Assembly: GCA_015689745.1 (NCBI GenBank)
Contig: WVSO01000022.1
Coordinates: forward strand, 1 to 45,399
Direction of reading: 5' to 3'
Length of the DNA: 45,399 nt
Source: Rhodobacterales bacterium HKCCSP123
Lineage (GTDB): Bacteria; Pseudomonadota; Alphaproteobacteria; Rhodobacterales; Rhodobacteraceae
In this document: one piece after another, positions 16,801 to 25,072 of the stretch
Numbering within the stretch: the stretch's first letter is position 1
How the letters are laid out: each line of letters opens with the position of its first letter
Position numbers and translations under genes: made by a program
Notes under the pieces: generated by a model
Databases searched by the model: none
Told to the model about the DNA's origin: nothing
Seen by the model: the letters and a program-made list of their open reading frames with translations, nothing else

Positions 16801-18366
16801 GCTCGACAGAACCGCCGCCGGCGTATCGTCGCCCATCGAGGCGAGCGCCTCCTTGCCGTCCTCGGCCATCGGCGCAAGGATCTGCTCCAGCTCCTCGATG
16901 GAATAGCCCGCAGCCACCTGCCGGCGGCGCAGCTCGGCCCCGTCGAACAGCGTCTTCTCGCTCAGCCCCTGCGTCTCGGCGGCCAGGTCGGCGATCTTGC
17001 CCACCCATTCGCCGAAGGGGCGCGAGGCCGCCAGCTTGTCCTTGATCTCGGTGTCGTGGAACAGCGCGCCGTCCTTCATGTCGACGGCGATCATCTGGCC
17101 GGGGCCAAGCGCGCCCTTCTCGACCACGGTCGCCTCGTTCACCGGCACCATCCCGGCCTCGGACCCGGCGATCAGCATCCCCTCACCCGTCACGACATAG
17201 CGCATCGGGCGCAGCCCGTTCCGGTCGAGACCGGCACAGACCCAGCGGCCATCGGTCATCGCCAGCGCGGCGGGGCCGTCCCACGGCTCCATCACGCTGT
17301 TGCAATAGGCATACATGTCCTGCCACGCCTGCGGCAGCTCCGCGGCGGTGTTCGACCAGGCCTCGGGCACGAGCATCGTCTTGGCCATCGGCGCGGAGCG
17401 GCCCGCGCGCACCAGAACCTCGAAGACCGCATCCAGCGCGCCCGAGTCCGAGGCGCCTTGCGGGACGATGGGCTTGATGTCCTCGGCCATGTCCCCGAAA
17501 TAGGTCGAGGCCATGCGGATCTCGTGGCTCTTCATCCAGTTGACGTTGCCCTTCAGCGTGTTGATCTCGCCGTTATGGGCCAACATGCGGAAGGGCTGGG
17601 CCAGCCACCACTGCGGGAAGGTGTTGGTCGAATACCGCTGGTGGTAGATCGCGAAGGCGCTCTCGAACCGCTCGTCCTTCAGGTCGGGGTAGAACTCGGC
17701 CACGTCCTGCGCCAGCATCATCCCCTTGTAGATGATCGAGCGGCAGGAGAAGCTGCACAGATACAGCTCCTTGATGCCGGCGGCCTGAGCGGCCTTCTCG
17801 ATGCGGCGACGGATGACGTAAAGCTCGCGCTCGAAGGTCTCTTCGTCCACGCCCTTGGAGTTGGAGATGATGATCTGCTCGATCTCGGGCCGCGTCGCGT
17901 TGGCCTTGTCGCCGAGGACGGCGATGTTCACCGGAACATGCCGCCAGCCGTAGATGTAATAGCCCATCCGCAGCACTTCGGATTCCACGATCGTGCGGCA
18001 GGTCTCCTGCGCGCCGAAGTTGGTGCGCGGCAGGAACACCTGCCCCACCGCCATCAGCTCGTTCTCGCGCGGCTCGTGCCCGGTGCGGCGCACCTGGTCG
18101 TAGAAGAAGCGCGGCGGGATCTGGATGTGGATGCCGGCGCCGTCGCCCGTCTTGCCGTCGGCATCGACCGCGCCGCGGTGCCACACGGCCTTCAGCGCGT
18201 TGATCCCGTTCTCCACCACCTTGCGGCTCGGCTTGCCGTCAAGGGTGACGACAAGGCCCACCCCGCAGGAGGAATGCTCGTCTTCCTCCCGGAACATGCC
18301 GTTCTCGGCCATCCACTGACGCTTGGCTTCTTCGGCCGCCGCCCAGCTCGCATCGTAATTCGTCAT
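13828..18366 (-). CDS. gltB: Glutamate synthase (NADPH) large subunit
   Basis: This 1512-residue subunit of GOGAT converts glutamine plus 2-oxoglutarate to two glutamates with electrons from the small subunit. A short propeptide precedes Cys34 (SSCGVG), the nucleophile of the class II glutaminase domain after cleavage. The central domain follows. Then comes the FMN-binding synthase domain, with the LISGHNGGTGASP motif. The 3Fe-4S cysteines lie in CIMVRQCQSNTCPVGVC, and the C-terminal GXGXG beta-helix has GSNGCEYMTGG and GANFGAGMTGG. Length is normal. Its ATG overlaps the stop of the GFA gene (ATGA), and gltD lies further upstream in the same direction. Confidence 0.97.
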   Translation of the reverse strand: MTNYDASWAAAEEAKRQWMAENGMFREEDEHSSCGVGLVVTLDGKPSRKVVENGINALKAVWHRGAVDADGKTGDGAGIHIQIPPRFFYDQVRRTGHEPRENELMAVGQVFLPRTNFGAQETCRTIVESEVLRMGYYIYGWRHVPVNIAVLGDKANATRPEIEQIIISNSKGVDEETFERELYVIRRRIEKAAQAAGIKELYLCSFSCRSIIYKGMMLAQDVAEFYPDLKDERFESAFAIYHQRYSTNTFPQWWLAQPFRMLAHNGEINTLKGNVNWMKSHEIRMASTYFGDMAEDIKPIVPQGASDSGALDAVFEVLVRAGRSAPMAKTMLVPEAWSNTAAELPQAWQDMYAYCNSVMEPWDGPAALAMTDGRWVCAGLDRNGLRPMRYVVTGEGMLIAGSEAGMVPVNEATVVEKGALGPGQMIAVDMKDGALFHDTEIKDKLAASRPFGEWVGKIADLAAETQGLSEKTLFDGAELRRRQVAAGYSIEELEQILAPMAEDGKEALASMGDDTPAAVLSSMYRPLSHYFRQNFSQVTNPPIDSLREYRVMSLKTRFGNLKNVLDEDSSQTEILVLDSPFVSNAQFDAMVAHFNADHVTIDCTFAAGGKPDALREGLERIRRAAEDAVRSGAGHLILTDESQGEGRVAMPMILATSAVHSWLTQRGLRTFCSLNVRSAECIDPHYFAVLVGCGATTVNAYLAQDSIADRIKRGLIEGTLTEAMARYRNAIDQGLLKIMSKMGISVISSYRGGLNFEAVGLSRAMVAEYFPGMLSRISGIGVSGLQKKAEEVHAKGFLRGEGVLPIGGFYKARRSGEKHAWEATTMHMLQQACNRASYALWKQYSEKMRSNPPIHLRDLLDIKPLGNPVPIEEVESITSIRKRFVTPGMSLGALSPEAHKTLNVAMNRIGAKSDSGEGGEDPAHFVPEPNGDNPSAKIKQVASGRFGVTAEYLNHCEELEIKVAQGAKPGEGGQLPGMKVTDLIARLRHSTKGVTLISPPPHHDIYSIEDLAQLIYDLKQINPRAKVTVKLVASSGVGTIAAGVAKAKADVILISGHNGGTGASPATSIKYAGLPWEMGLTEAHQVLAMNNLRDRITLRTDGGLRTGRDIVMAAMMGAEEYGIGTPALIAMGCIMVRQCQSNTCPVGVCTQDESLRKKFTGNADKVVNLITFYAQEVREILASIGARSLDDVIGRADLLTQVSRGAAHLDDLDLNPMLITVDGADRIVYDRYKPRNAVPDTLDAQIVADAHRFLEDGEKMQLSYAVQNTLRTIGTRTSSHIVQAFGMKNALQPDHLTVKLQGSAGQSLGAFAAPGLKLEVSGDANDYVGKGLSGGIVVVRPPQESPLRASENVIIGNTVLYGATDGYLFAAGRAGERFAVRNSGAKVVIEGCGSNGCEYMTGGVAVILGSIGANFGAGMTGGMAYLYDPEGAARVNMNMETLVTCPVTVPEWEAQLKGLIEAHARETGSRRAADILQHWDLERSNFLQVCPKEMLDKIPHPLGIEKAAVPAE

Positions 18367-18824
18367 GGCATGTCTCCCTCGAGATGAAGGTTGTTCGCTT
18401 CGTATTCCGCGCGCGTCGCGCGGCGATGATCACCGGACAGCGGCACATAGGCCGGCGCACGGTCGGTGTAGATTTCCGAGATCAGCGGAAACGCCCGCGC
18501 CGCCGGAAAGAGCGCGGGCATCAGCTCGTAGTCCGCGTCGTCGCGGTCGGTGTTCCTGAGCCACAGGTTGCTGCCGCAAACCGGGCAAAAGGCGCGCTCG
18601 GAAAACGGGGTCGAGGCGTAGCGCGTGACCGCACCGCTGATCGTCACGGCATCGGCCGCCGCCTCGAACGCACCCCAGACCAGCCCGGACGACCGCTGGC
18701 ACATGCTGCAATGGCAGACACCCACCGCCGCGACATGAGCCCCGTCCACGGCGATCCGGACCGCCCCGCAAAGACAGGCACCCTCCAGCCGTCCCGTGCG
18801 GCGGTATTGATCCGCAAGGCTCAT
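18363..18824 (-). CDS. GFA-family (glutathione-dependent formaldehyde-activating-like) protein
   Basis: This 153-residue protein carries the full set of zinc-binding cysteines of the GFA fold: CLCGAV near the N-terminus, CHCSMC in the middle and CPVCGS after it. The family was named from Gfa of Paracoccus, which binds glutathione and was linked to formaldehyde adduct formation; most members are uncharacterised. It lies between the exported protein (four-base overlap at its ATG) and gltB (four-base overlap at its stop), so the three are probably co-translated. Why it belongs with glutamate synthase is unclear. Confidence 0.88.
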   Translation of the reverse strand: MSLADQYRRTGRLEGACLCGAVRIAVDGAHVAAVGVCHCSMCQRSSGLVWGAFEAAADAVTISGAVTRYASTPFSERAFCPVCGSNLWLRNTDRDDADYELMPALFPAARAFPLISEIYTDRAPAYVPLSGDHRRATRAEYEANNLHLEGDMP

Positions 18825-19573
18825 TGCCGCGCCCTCCAGACCGGGGCGGCGGGGGCCGCGCTCATCATGTCGCCGCAATCGTAGATCGGCCGCGTCGTCA
18901 GGAAGCCCGGCTCGCCCGGCTCGGCAAACTCCATCGGGCTGCTGTTGTACTCGTAACTGGTGCCGTCCGGCTCGGTGACCGTCTCGACGCCCCCGAAGAA
19001 CAGCCGCCAACCCTCGTGCACGAACTGGTTGCCCTCGACCCGGCGCGTGCCGCTGCCGACGCCGTATTGATAGGCGAACTCCGTCACCATCAGGGTCCGC
19101 CCATCGACCGCGACCTCGCCGCCCGTCAGGCTGTCGAAGCCGGTGTAATCGCGCCGGAACCTGCCCGAGGGTCCTTCGACCATCAGCGAGAAGACCATCG
19201 AGTCGCTGCCCGTCTCCAGAAGCTCGGTCAGGCTCGCGGGGTCCTCCTCGGGTTCGACCAGCACAGTGGTGCTGCCATCGCGCAGGCCCCAGCTTTGCAG
19301 CCAGCGGAACTCCGCATCGGAGTAACTCAGGTAGAAGGGGCCGTCCTGGTCGAGCGAGGCGCGCCAATGCGTGCCCTCGGGGTCGGCCTCGCAGGTCCAG
19401 TGGTGGCTCACGGTGCATTCGCGCGCCTGAACCGTCAGGAAGGCGGTGCAGCCCGGCGGCACCTGGAACAGCTCCGGCCCCCCGGTCTGCGCGGTCACGG
19501 GAAGGGGCGCGCACAGCAGGGCCGCCGCGATCACCGCGGTGCCCAAACCGGTTTCCCTGCCGTTACCCCACAT
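18821..19573 (-). CDS. Exported hypothetical protein between gltD and gltB
   Basis: This 250-residue protein begins with a signal peptide (hydrophobic core GTAVIAAALLCAPLPVTAQ, cleavage probably after TAQ). The mature part contains four cysteines, in GCTAF, ECTVS, WTCEA and DCGDM, suggesting disulfides. It also has many aromatic and acidic residues and a beta-strand-rich pattern (WRASLDQDGPFYLSYSDAEF). I do not recognise a family. ATG at 19573 gives a compact signal peptide; an upstream in-frame ATG at 19627 falls within a palindrome region and is less likely. It overlaps the GFA gene by four bases. Confidence 0.75.
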   Translation of the reverse strand: MWGNGRETGLGTAVIAAALLCAPLPVTAQTGGPELFQVPPGCTAFLTVQARECTVSHHWTCEADPEGTHWRASLDQDGPFYLSYSDAEFRWLQSWGLRDGSTTVLVEPEEDPASLTELLETGSDSMVFSLMVEGPSGRFRRDYTGFDSLTGGEVAVDGRTLMVTEFAYQYGVGSGTRRVEGNQFVHEGWRLFFGGVETVTEPDGTSYEYNSSPMEFAEPGEPGFLTTRPIYDCGDMMSAAPAAPVWRARQ

Positions 19574-19627
19574 TCCCGTCAGCCTTCCTGACCTTTTAAA
19601 AGACCGGGACCCAGCCCCGTCGTGCAT

Positions 19628-19673
19628 CTGTAGCTACAGGATCACTACGGTATCCCTACGCGATCCCTACGGC
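19628..19673. repeat. 12-base palindrome followed by three 11-base direct repeats
   Basis: CTGTAGCTACAG (19628-19639) is a perfect palindrome. One base later come three tandem units of 11 bases with the core ATCMCTACG, starting at 19641, 19652 and 19663. The period equals about one DNA turn. The array lies between the gltD stop (19685) and the start of the exported-protein gene (19573). It could be an operator for the downstream three genes or part of a transcript-processing site. Confidence 0.6.
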
Positions 19674-19684
19674 CCTCGAGGCGG

Positions 19685-21121
19685 TCACTCCGCTGCCACC
19701 GCGCCCGCGGTCGCCAGCTTCTCGAGGATCGCCTCGGCCGCCTCGCGCCCGTCGCGGATCGCCCAGACAACCAGCGATGCACCGCGCACGATGTCGCCCA
19801 CCGCATAGACATTCTCGACCTGGGTCTCGTGCGTGCGGAAGTTGGCCTTGATCGTGCCCCAGCGGGTCACCTCCAGCTCGGGCACACCCCAGAGCGTCGG
19901 CAGGTCCTCGGGCTCGAAGCCCAGCGCCTTGATGACCATGTCCGCGCCTTCGACATACTCGGCGCCCTCGATGATCTCGGGGGATTGCCGCCCGGTCTGG
20001 TCCGGTGCGCCAAGGCGCATCCTGTCGACCATCACGCCTTCGACCGTCTCGCCGCCGGTGAAGCCCTTGGGCGCGGAAAGCCAAACGAACTCAACGCCTT
20101 CTTCCTCGGCGTTGGCGACCTCGCGCTGCGAGCCGGGCATGTTCGCCCGGTCGCGGCGATAGAGGCATTTCACGCTGACCGCATCCTGCCGGATCGCCGT
20201 GCGCACGCAGTCCATCGCGGTGTCTCCGCCGCCGATCACGACGACGCGCTTGCCCTCGGCGTTCAGCTCGCCACTGTCGAATTCCGGCACCTCGTCGCCG
20301 AAGCTCTTGCGGTTGCTGGCCGTCAGGTAGTCGATCGCCCGCACGATCCCCTCGGCGCCCACGCCCGGCGCGTTCAGGTCGCGCGACTTGTAGACGCCGG
20401 TGGCGATGATCACGAAGTCATGCTTGCCGCGGATCGCGTCGAAGCTGACATCCTCGCCCACGTTGCAGTTCAGCACGAACTCCACGCCGCCCTCTTCCAG
20501 CTGCGCGTTGCGGCGCATGACCACGTCCTTCTCCAGCTTGAAGCCGGGAATGCCGTAGACCATCAGCCCGCCCGCGCGGTCGTAGCGGTCATAGACCGTC
20601 ACCTGCAGACCCGCGCGGCGCAGCATGTCGGCGGCGGCAAGGCCACCGGGGCCCGCGCCGATGATGCCGACCGATTCCGGACGCTCGACCGAGGGGGCGA
20701 TGGGCTTGACCCAGCCTTCTTCCCAGGCGGTGTCGGTGATGTATTTCTCGACCGAACCGATGGTCACGGTGCCGTGGCCCGACTGCTCGATCACGCAATT
20801 CCCCTCGCAGAGGCGATCCTGCGGGCAGATGCGGCCGCAGATCTCGGGGAAGGTGTTGGTCGCCTGGCTGAGTTCATAGGCTTCCTGCAGCCGCCCCTCG
20901 GCGGTCAGCTTCAGCCAATCGGGAATATTGTTGTGCAGCGGGCAATGCGACTGGCAATAGGGCACGCCGCACTGGCTGCACCGCCCGGCCTGCTCCGCCG
21001 CTTTCTCGCGCGCGTATTCACCGTAGATCTCGCCGAAATCCTCACGACGAAGGTTCGGCGGACGCTTCTCCGGCATCTCCCGCCCGACGGTCACGAATTT
21101 CAACATGGGTTGCTTGGCCAC
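19685..21121 (-). CDS. gltD: Glutamate synthase (NADPH) small subunit
   Basis: This 478-residue FAD/NADPH subunit feeds electrons to GltB. Two cysteine clusters for 4Fe-4S centres lie near the N-terminus: C48, C51, C56, C60 (CSQCGVPYCQSHC) and C95, C99, C105, C109 (CGRICPQDRLCEGNC). The FAD motif is GIIGAGPGGLAAA and the NADPH motif is VVIGGGDTAMD. The C-terminal FAD-binding end reads NVYAVGDIVRGASLV. Length is normal. The start is GTG at 21121, with GGGAG about eight bases upstream. It is transcribed ahead of the exported protein, the GFA gene and gltB. Confidence 0.96.
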   Translation of the reverse strand: MAKQPMLKFVTVGREMPEKRPPNLRREDFGEIYGEYAREKAAEQAGRCSQCGVPYCQSHCPLHNNIPDWLKLTAEGRLQEAYELSQATNTFPEICGRICPQDRLCEGNCVIEQSGHGTVTIGSVEKYITDTAWEEGWVKPIAPSVERPESVGIIGAGPGGLAAADMLRRAGLQVTVYDRYDRAGGLMVYGIPGFKLEKDVVMRRNAQLEEGGVEFVLNCNVGEDVSFDAIRGKHDFVIIATGVYKSRDLNAPGVGAEGIVRAIDYLTASNRKSFGDEVPEFDSGELNAEGKRVVVIGGGDTAMDCVRTAIRQDAVSVKCLYRRDRANMPGSQREVANAEEEGVEFVWLSAPKGFTGGETVEGVMVDRMRLGAPDQTGRQSPEIIEGAEYVEGADMVIKALGFEPEDLPTLWGVPELEVTRWGTIKANFRTHETQVENVYAVGDIVRGASLVVWAIRDGREAAEAILEKLATAGAVAAE

Positions 21122-21282
21122 GAAACATCTCCCATCCTAGTCGCGCCCCTATACCGACCCCGCGCGGATATAAAAAGACAACAAGGCTGACCTAATTGCC
21201 GATTTTCCCGCCACCATCAAGCGCGTTCCGGCGAGACAGCCTCGAAACTAGTAAACAAACGTTACCTATATCCCGGAATCAG

Positions 21283-21336
21283 ATGATAAATCAGGTTCTT
21301 GCACTGTTGCCCTTTTTCGGATCCCTCGCGCGATGA
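21283..21336 (+). CDS. Candidate 17-residue leader peptide upstream of uppP
   Basis: An ATG at 21283 opens a 17-codon frame (MINQVLALLPFFGSLAR) whose TGA stop (21334-21336) overlaps the uppP ATG (21333) in an ATGA. The peptide is hydrophobic. A weak GGAA precedes it by four bases, and the uppP start itself has no good Shine-Dalgarno. This would favour translational coupling. It could equally be chance. Confidence 0.3.
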   Translation: MINQVLALLPFFGSLAR

Positions 21337-22136
21337 CCCTCTGGAACCTGATCCTTCTCGCCCTGATCCAGGGCATTACCGAGTTCCTGCCGGTCTCGAG
21401 CTCGGGTCATCTCGTGCTTTTGCCGAATCTCACCGGCCTCGCCGACCAGGGCCAGGTGATCGATGTCGCCGTCCATGTCGGGACTTTGGGCGCGGTCATG
21501 CTCTACTTCTGGCGCGACCTGCGGCTGGCGGTTCTGGGCCTGCCCCGGATGCTGGCGGGCCGGATCGACACGCCCGGCGCGAAGCTCGCCTTCCTGCTCC
21601 TGGTCGCCACGGTCCCGGTGATCCTTGCCGGGCTTGTCCTGCACCTGACGGGCCTTGACGACGCGATGCGCTCGATCGCGGTGATCGGCTGGACGATGCT
21701 GGTCTTCGGCCTTGTCCTCTACTGGGCCGACCAGCGTGGCACGCAGGTGAAAATGGCCGGGGACTGGACCCTGAAGGACGCCATCGTCATGGGCCTCTGG
21801 CAGGCGGTTGCGCTGATCCCCGGCACCTCGCGCTCGGGGATCACCATCACCGGCGCGCGTCTGCTGGGCTATGACCGCGAGGGGGCGGCGCGCCTCGCGA
21901 TGCTCATGTCGATCCCGACGATCATGGCCTCGGCCATCCTGCTGGGGGGTGAGGTTCTGATGACCGCCGACGCGGCCGCCGCACGCGACGGGGCCATCGC
22001 GGCGGGGTTCGCCTTCGTCTCGGCGCTGGCGGCGCTCAGCCTCATGATGCGGCTTCTGCGCTCGGTCAGCTTCACGCCCTACGTGATCTACCGGGTGATC
22101 CTGGGCGTCGTCCTGCTGGTGATCGCCTATTCCTGA
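21333..22136 (+). CDS. uppP: Undecaprenyl-diphosphatase
   Basis: This 267-residue inner-membrane enzyme of the BacA/UppP family dephosphorylates undecaprenyl pyrophosphate, to recycle the lipid carrier of peptidoglycan and other polymers; it also gives some bacitracin resistance. Both signature regions are present: QGITEFLPVSSSGH (residues 13-26) and the PGTSRSG phosphate-binding loop (164-170). About eight membrane segments are visible and length is typical. The upstream 200 bases, shared with divergent gltD, are AT-rich and probably hold both promoters. Its last ten bases overlap the convergent NDUFA9-like gene. Confidence 0.95.
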   Translation: MTLWNLILLALIQGITEFLPVSSSGHLVLLPNLTGLADQGQVIDVAVHVGTLGAVMLYFWRDLRLAVLGLPRMLAGRIDTPGAKLAFLLLVATVPVILAGLVLHLTGLDDAMRSIAVIGWTMLVFGLVLYWADQRGTQVKMAGDWTLKDAIVMGLWQAVALIPGTSRSGITITGARLLGYDREGAARLAMLMSIPTIMASAILLGGEVLMTADAAAARDGAIAAGFAFVSALAALSLMMRLLRSVSFTPYVIYRVILGVVLLVIAYS

Positions 22137-23116
22137 CTGCGCAGGTGGCGGGCCGCTTCCTTGATCTCGGAATACTGGCCGCCGGGGCGGTAGTGCCACA
22201 GGTAATCCTCGAGCACCGCCTCCATCGCGGTCGGATGGATGCCCAGTTCGGCGAAACCCATGCGCCCCTCGGTCACGACATTGTCGCGGCGCAGGTTGCG
22301 CACCTGGTCCCGCGTGAGCAGCCCGTTGTGGACCAGGCCCAGTGTCACCGCCTGCACCGCGTCCAGCACCGCGCCCATGATCCCGGCCATGAAGAACGGC
22401 ACGTTCACCAGCAGGCGGCGGCGGCGAATCACGCCGAGCATGCGGCGCATCAGCTCGCGGAACGTGGCCACTTCCGGCCCGCCCAATTCGTAGATGCCCG
22501 GCTTCGCCTGCCCGAGAATGCCCTTCACCGCGGCCTGTGCCACGTCATCGACATAGACCGGCTGGAACTTCGTATCGGCCCCGACCACGGGAAGCACGGG
22601 GGCCATCCGCGTCATCGCGGCGAAACGGTTGAAGAACTGGTCCTCGGGCCCGAAGACGATCGAGGGGCGCAGGATCATCGCGGTCGGGAAGGCGGCAAGC
22701 ACCGCTTCTTCGCCATCACCCTTCGAATCGGCATACAGGCTGTCGCTCTCCGGATCCGCGCCGATGGCCGAAACATGCACGAGCCGCGCGGCCCCTTCCT
22801 CGGCAGCGATGCGGGCGACGCGTGCGGCCCCCTCGTTCTGGACCGCGTCGAACCTGTTCTTCCCGCGCTCGGACAGGATTCCGACGCAATTCACCACCAC
22901 GTCCGCCCCGTGAATCGCGGCGCGCACGCTGTCATCGTCGCGGATATTGGCCAGGACCGGCTCCACCTGGCCGACCACGCCGTAGGGGCGGACGAACAGG
23001 GCTTCGTTCGGACGCCGCACCGCCACGCGGACGCGCCAGCCTTCCTTGGCCATGCGGCGCGCGATGTAGCGGCCCACAAAGCCGGATCCGCCGAAAATGG
23101 TGACGAGCTTCGACAT
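22127..23116 (-). CDS. Complex I NDUFA9-subunit-like NAD(P)-binding protein
   Basis: This 329-residue member of the extended/atypical short-chain dehydrogenase family has the N-terminal nucleotide motif TIFGGSGFVGRYIARR and later RLVHVSAIGAD, ILRPSIVFGPEDQF and FQPVYVDDVA. This pattern matches the NDUFA9/39-kDa complex I accessory-subunit family found in alphaproteobacteria, which has NADPH bound but no proven catalysis. The catalytic YxxxK of true SDRs is altered (YADSKG). It is divergent from tamA, with a 150-base gap, and overlaps uppP convergently. Confidence 0.85.
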   Translation of the reverse strand: MSKLVTIFGGSGFVGRYIARRMAKEGWRVRVAVRRPNEALFVRPYGVVGQVEPVLANIRDDDSVRAAIHGADVVVNCVGILSERGKNRFDAVQNEGAARVARIAAEEGAARLVHVSAIGADPESDSLYADSKGDGEEAVLAAFPTAMILRPSIVFGPEDQFFNRFAAMTRMAPVLPVVGADTKFQPVYVDDVAQAAVKGILGQAKPGIYELGGPEVATFRELMRRMLGVIRRRRLLVNVPFFMAGIMGAVLDAVQAVTLGLVHNGLLTRDQVRNLRRDNVVTEGRMGFAELGIHPTAMEAVLEDYLWHYRPGGQYSEIKEAARHLRSQE

Positions 23117-23266
23117 GGGTGGTGTCCTCCGGTCACGGTCCTGGGTCGCGTGATAGAAGGGCCATCCGGGCACGACAAGGCGCAAATCGTCCCAAGTTGC
23201 GCCCAATGCATCCGGACCCCCAGAGGTGGCTGGAATCGGCGACGGACACGGGCTAGGTGTAGAGCC

Positions 23267-25072
23267 ATGTCTGCACGTATTGTTCTGCCGCTTGTTGGCG
23301 CGTTGGCCCTCTTGGCCGCGATCGCCGCCGCTCCCGCGCCTTTGGGCGCGCAGGAGGTCCGGCTGGCCGTGCCCGGCGCATCGGAAGACCTGCGGGACCG
23401 GCTGCGCGCCACCTCGCTCCTCTTCCGCGAGCCGGAAGAGGGGGTGACCCGCACCGGCGAAGACATCGTCGCCGCCGCCCGTGCCGATTACGGCCGCCTC
23501 ATCGGCGTGCTCTACGAAGACGGCTTCTTCGCCCCCGTCATCACCATCCGCCTCGACGGCCGGGATGCCGCGGGCATCTCGCCGTTCGATCCGCCCGCGA
23601 CCGTCCGGGACGTCGAGATCAGCATCGACACCGGCGCCCCCTTCCGGCTGGGCGAGGCACGCATCGGCCCGCTTGCCGGCGGGACCGACCTGCCCGAGGG
23701 CTTCCGCAGCGGCGAACCGGCGACCACGCCGCTTCTGCGCGACACCGCCGAGGCCGCGCTGACCGCGTGGCGGCAGCAGGGCAACGCCTTCGCCGATGTC
23801 GGCGACCAATCGATCCGCGCCAACAACCGCACCGCCATCCTCGACGTGGCGATCCGCGTCGATCCCGGCCCGGTCATCTCCTTCGGGCAGCTTCTGCCCG
23901 AGGGGCAGGAGCGCATGCGCGTGGCCCGCATCATCGAGATCGCGGGCCTGCCCGTGGGCGAGGTCTACTCGCCCGAGGCGCTCGCCCGCGCCGAGGAACG
24001 GCTGCGCGAGACCGGCGTCTTTTCCGCCGTGGCGCTGCAGCTGCGCGATCCGGGGCCGGGCAATGTCTCGGATGTCACCGCCGTTCTGGACGAGGCGCCC
24101 CTGCGCCGCCTCGGCTTCGGCGCGGAACTGTCCAGCGACGAGGGCATCCAGCTTTCGGCCTACTGGCTGCACCGCAACCTCTTCGGCGGGGCCGAACGGC
24201 TGCGCTTCGACGCCGTCGTCTCGGGCATCAGCAGCGACACCCAGGGGATCGACGCCGAGCTGACCGCCCGCTTCGAGCGCCCGGCGACCTTCTCGCCCGA
24301 TACCGACCTCGCGATCGAGCTGGGCCTCGAATATCTCGACGAACGCTTCTTCCGCGTGGATGCCGTGACGCTCGAGGCGGGGCTGATCCACGAGCTGACG
24401 GACCGCATCACGCTGCGCGGCGGTGTCGGTCTTGAATGGATCCGTTTCGACTGGTCGCTCGGATCGGCCACGATCGCGCGACTGACCCTGCCGCTCGGCG
24501 CGACCTACGACGGGCGTGACGATCCGCTGGATGCACGCTCGGGTCTGTACGGCGACGTGACTCTCACGCCCTTCGCCACGCTGGGGGACGGCGGCGGCGC
24601 GCGCCTGACCTTCGACGGCCGTCTCTACCGGGCCTTCGGGCAGGAGGGCCGCACGCGTGTCGCAGGTCGCCTGCAACTGGGGTCGCTGGTCGGTGGATCG
24701 GTCTTCGACCTTCCGCCCGACGATTTCTTCTACTCCGGCGGAGCCGGCACCGTGCGTGGCCAGGCCTACCAGGTGCTCGGTGCGCTCCAGGGTGGAATCG
24801 ACAGCGGCGGCCGCTCCTTCGCGGGCCTCTCGGGCGAGATCCGCCACGACATCGGCGAGACGAATTTCGGCATCGTCGGCTTCGCCGACATCGGTGCGAT
24901 CAGCGCCGATGCCTGGGGCGGCGGCGCAAGCGACTGGCACGCCGGCGCGGGCCTTGGCCTGCGGTATGCCACGCCCTTCGGGCCGATCCGCGTGGATGTG
25001 GCGACACCGGTCACCGGCCCGGACGCGGGCCGCGAGGCCTATCTCTACATCGGCATCGGGCAGGCGTTCTGA
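23267..25072 (+). CDS. tamA: Outer-membrane assembly protein TamA (BamA family)
   Basis: This 601-residue protein has a signal peptide (cleavage near LGAQE, residue 29). Periplasmic POTRA-like domains occupy about residues 30-285, the third ending in SDVTAVLDEAPLRRLGFG. From about 290 an outer-membrane beta-barrel of the Omp85 type is visible. In it, LPPDDFFYSGGAGTVRGQ includes the conserved loop VRGQ, equivalent to the VRGY/F motif, and FGPIRVDVATPV is near the end. The last residue is Phe, as in the barrel signal. With TamB it helps insert outer-membrane proteins and possibly moves phospholipids. Its TGA overlaps the tamB ATG. Confidence 0.93.
   Translation: MSARIVLPLVGALALLAAIAAAPAPLGAQEVRLAVPGASEDLRDRLRATSLLFREPEEGVTRTGEDIVAAARADYGRLIGVLYEDGFFAPVITIRLDGRDAAGISPFDPPATVRDVEISIDTGAPFRLGEARIGPLAGGTDLPEGFRSGEPATTPLLRDTAEAALTAWRQQGNAFADVGDQSIRANNRTAILDVAIRVDPGPVISFGQLLPEGQERMRVARIIEIAGLPVGEVYSPEALARAEERLRETGVFSAVALQLRDPGPGNVSDVTAVLDEAPLRRLGFGAELSSDEGIQLSAYWLHRNLFGGAERLRFDAVVSGISSDTQGIDAELTARFERPATFSPDTDLAIELGLEYLDERFFRVDAVTLEAGLIHELTDRITLRGGVGLEWIRFDWSLGSATIARLTLPLGATYDGRDDPLDARSGLYGDVTLTPFATLGDGGGARLTFDGRLYRAFGQEGRTRVAGRLQLGSLVGGSVFDLPPDDFFYSGGAGTVRGQAYQVLGALQGGIDSGGRSFAGLSGEIRHDIGETNFGIVGFADIGAISADAWGGGASDWHAGAGLGLRYATPFGPIRVDVATPVTGPDAGREAYLYIGIGQAF

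Noticed and set aside
13621-18387. A 1588-residue open frame on the plus strand
   Set aside because: It lies antisense to gltB along its whole length. Codon positions and protein composition (Arg/His-rich, no family resemblance) show it is a shadow of the high third-position GC of gltB.
22127-24940. A 937-residue frame joining the NDUFA9-like protein with an upstream extension
   Set aside because: Only the last 329 residues resemble a protein. The extension is antisense to tamA.
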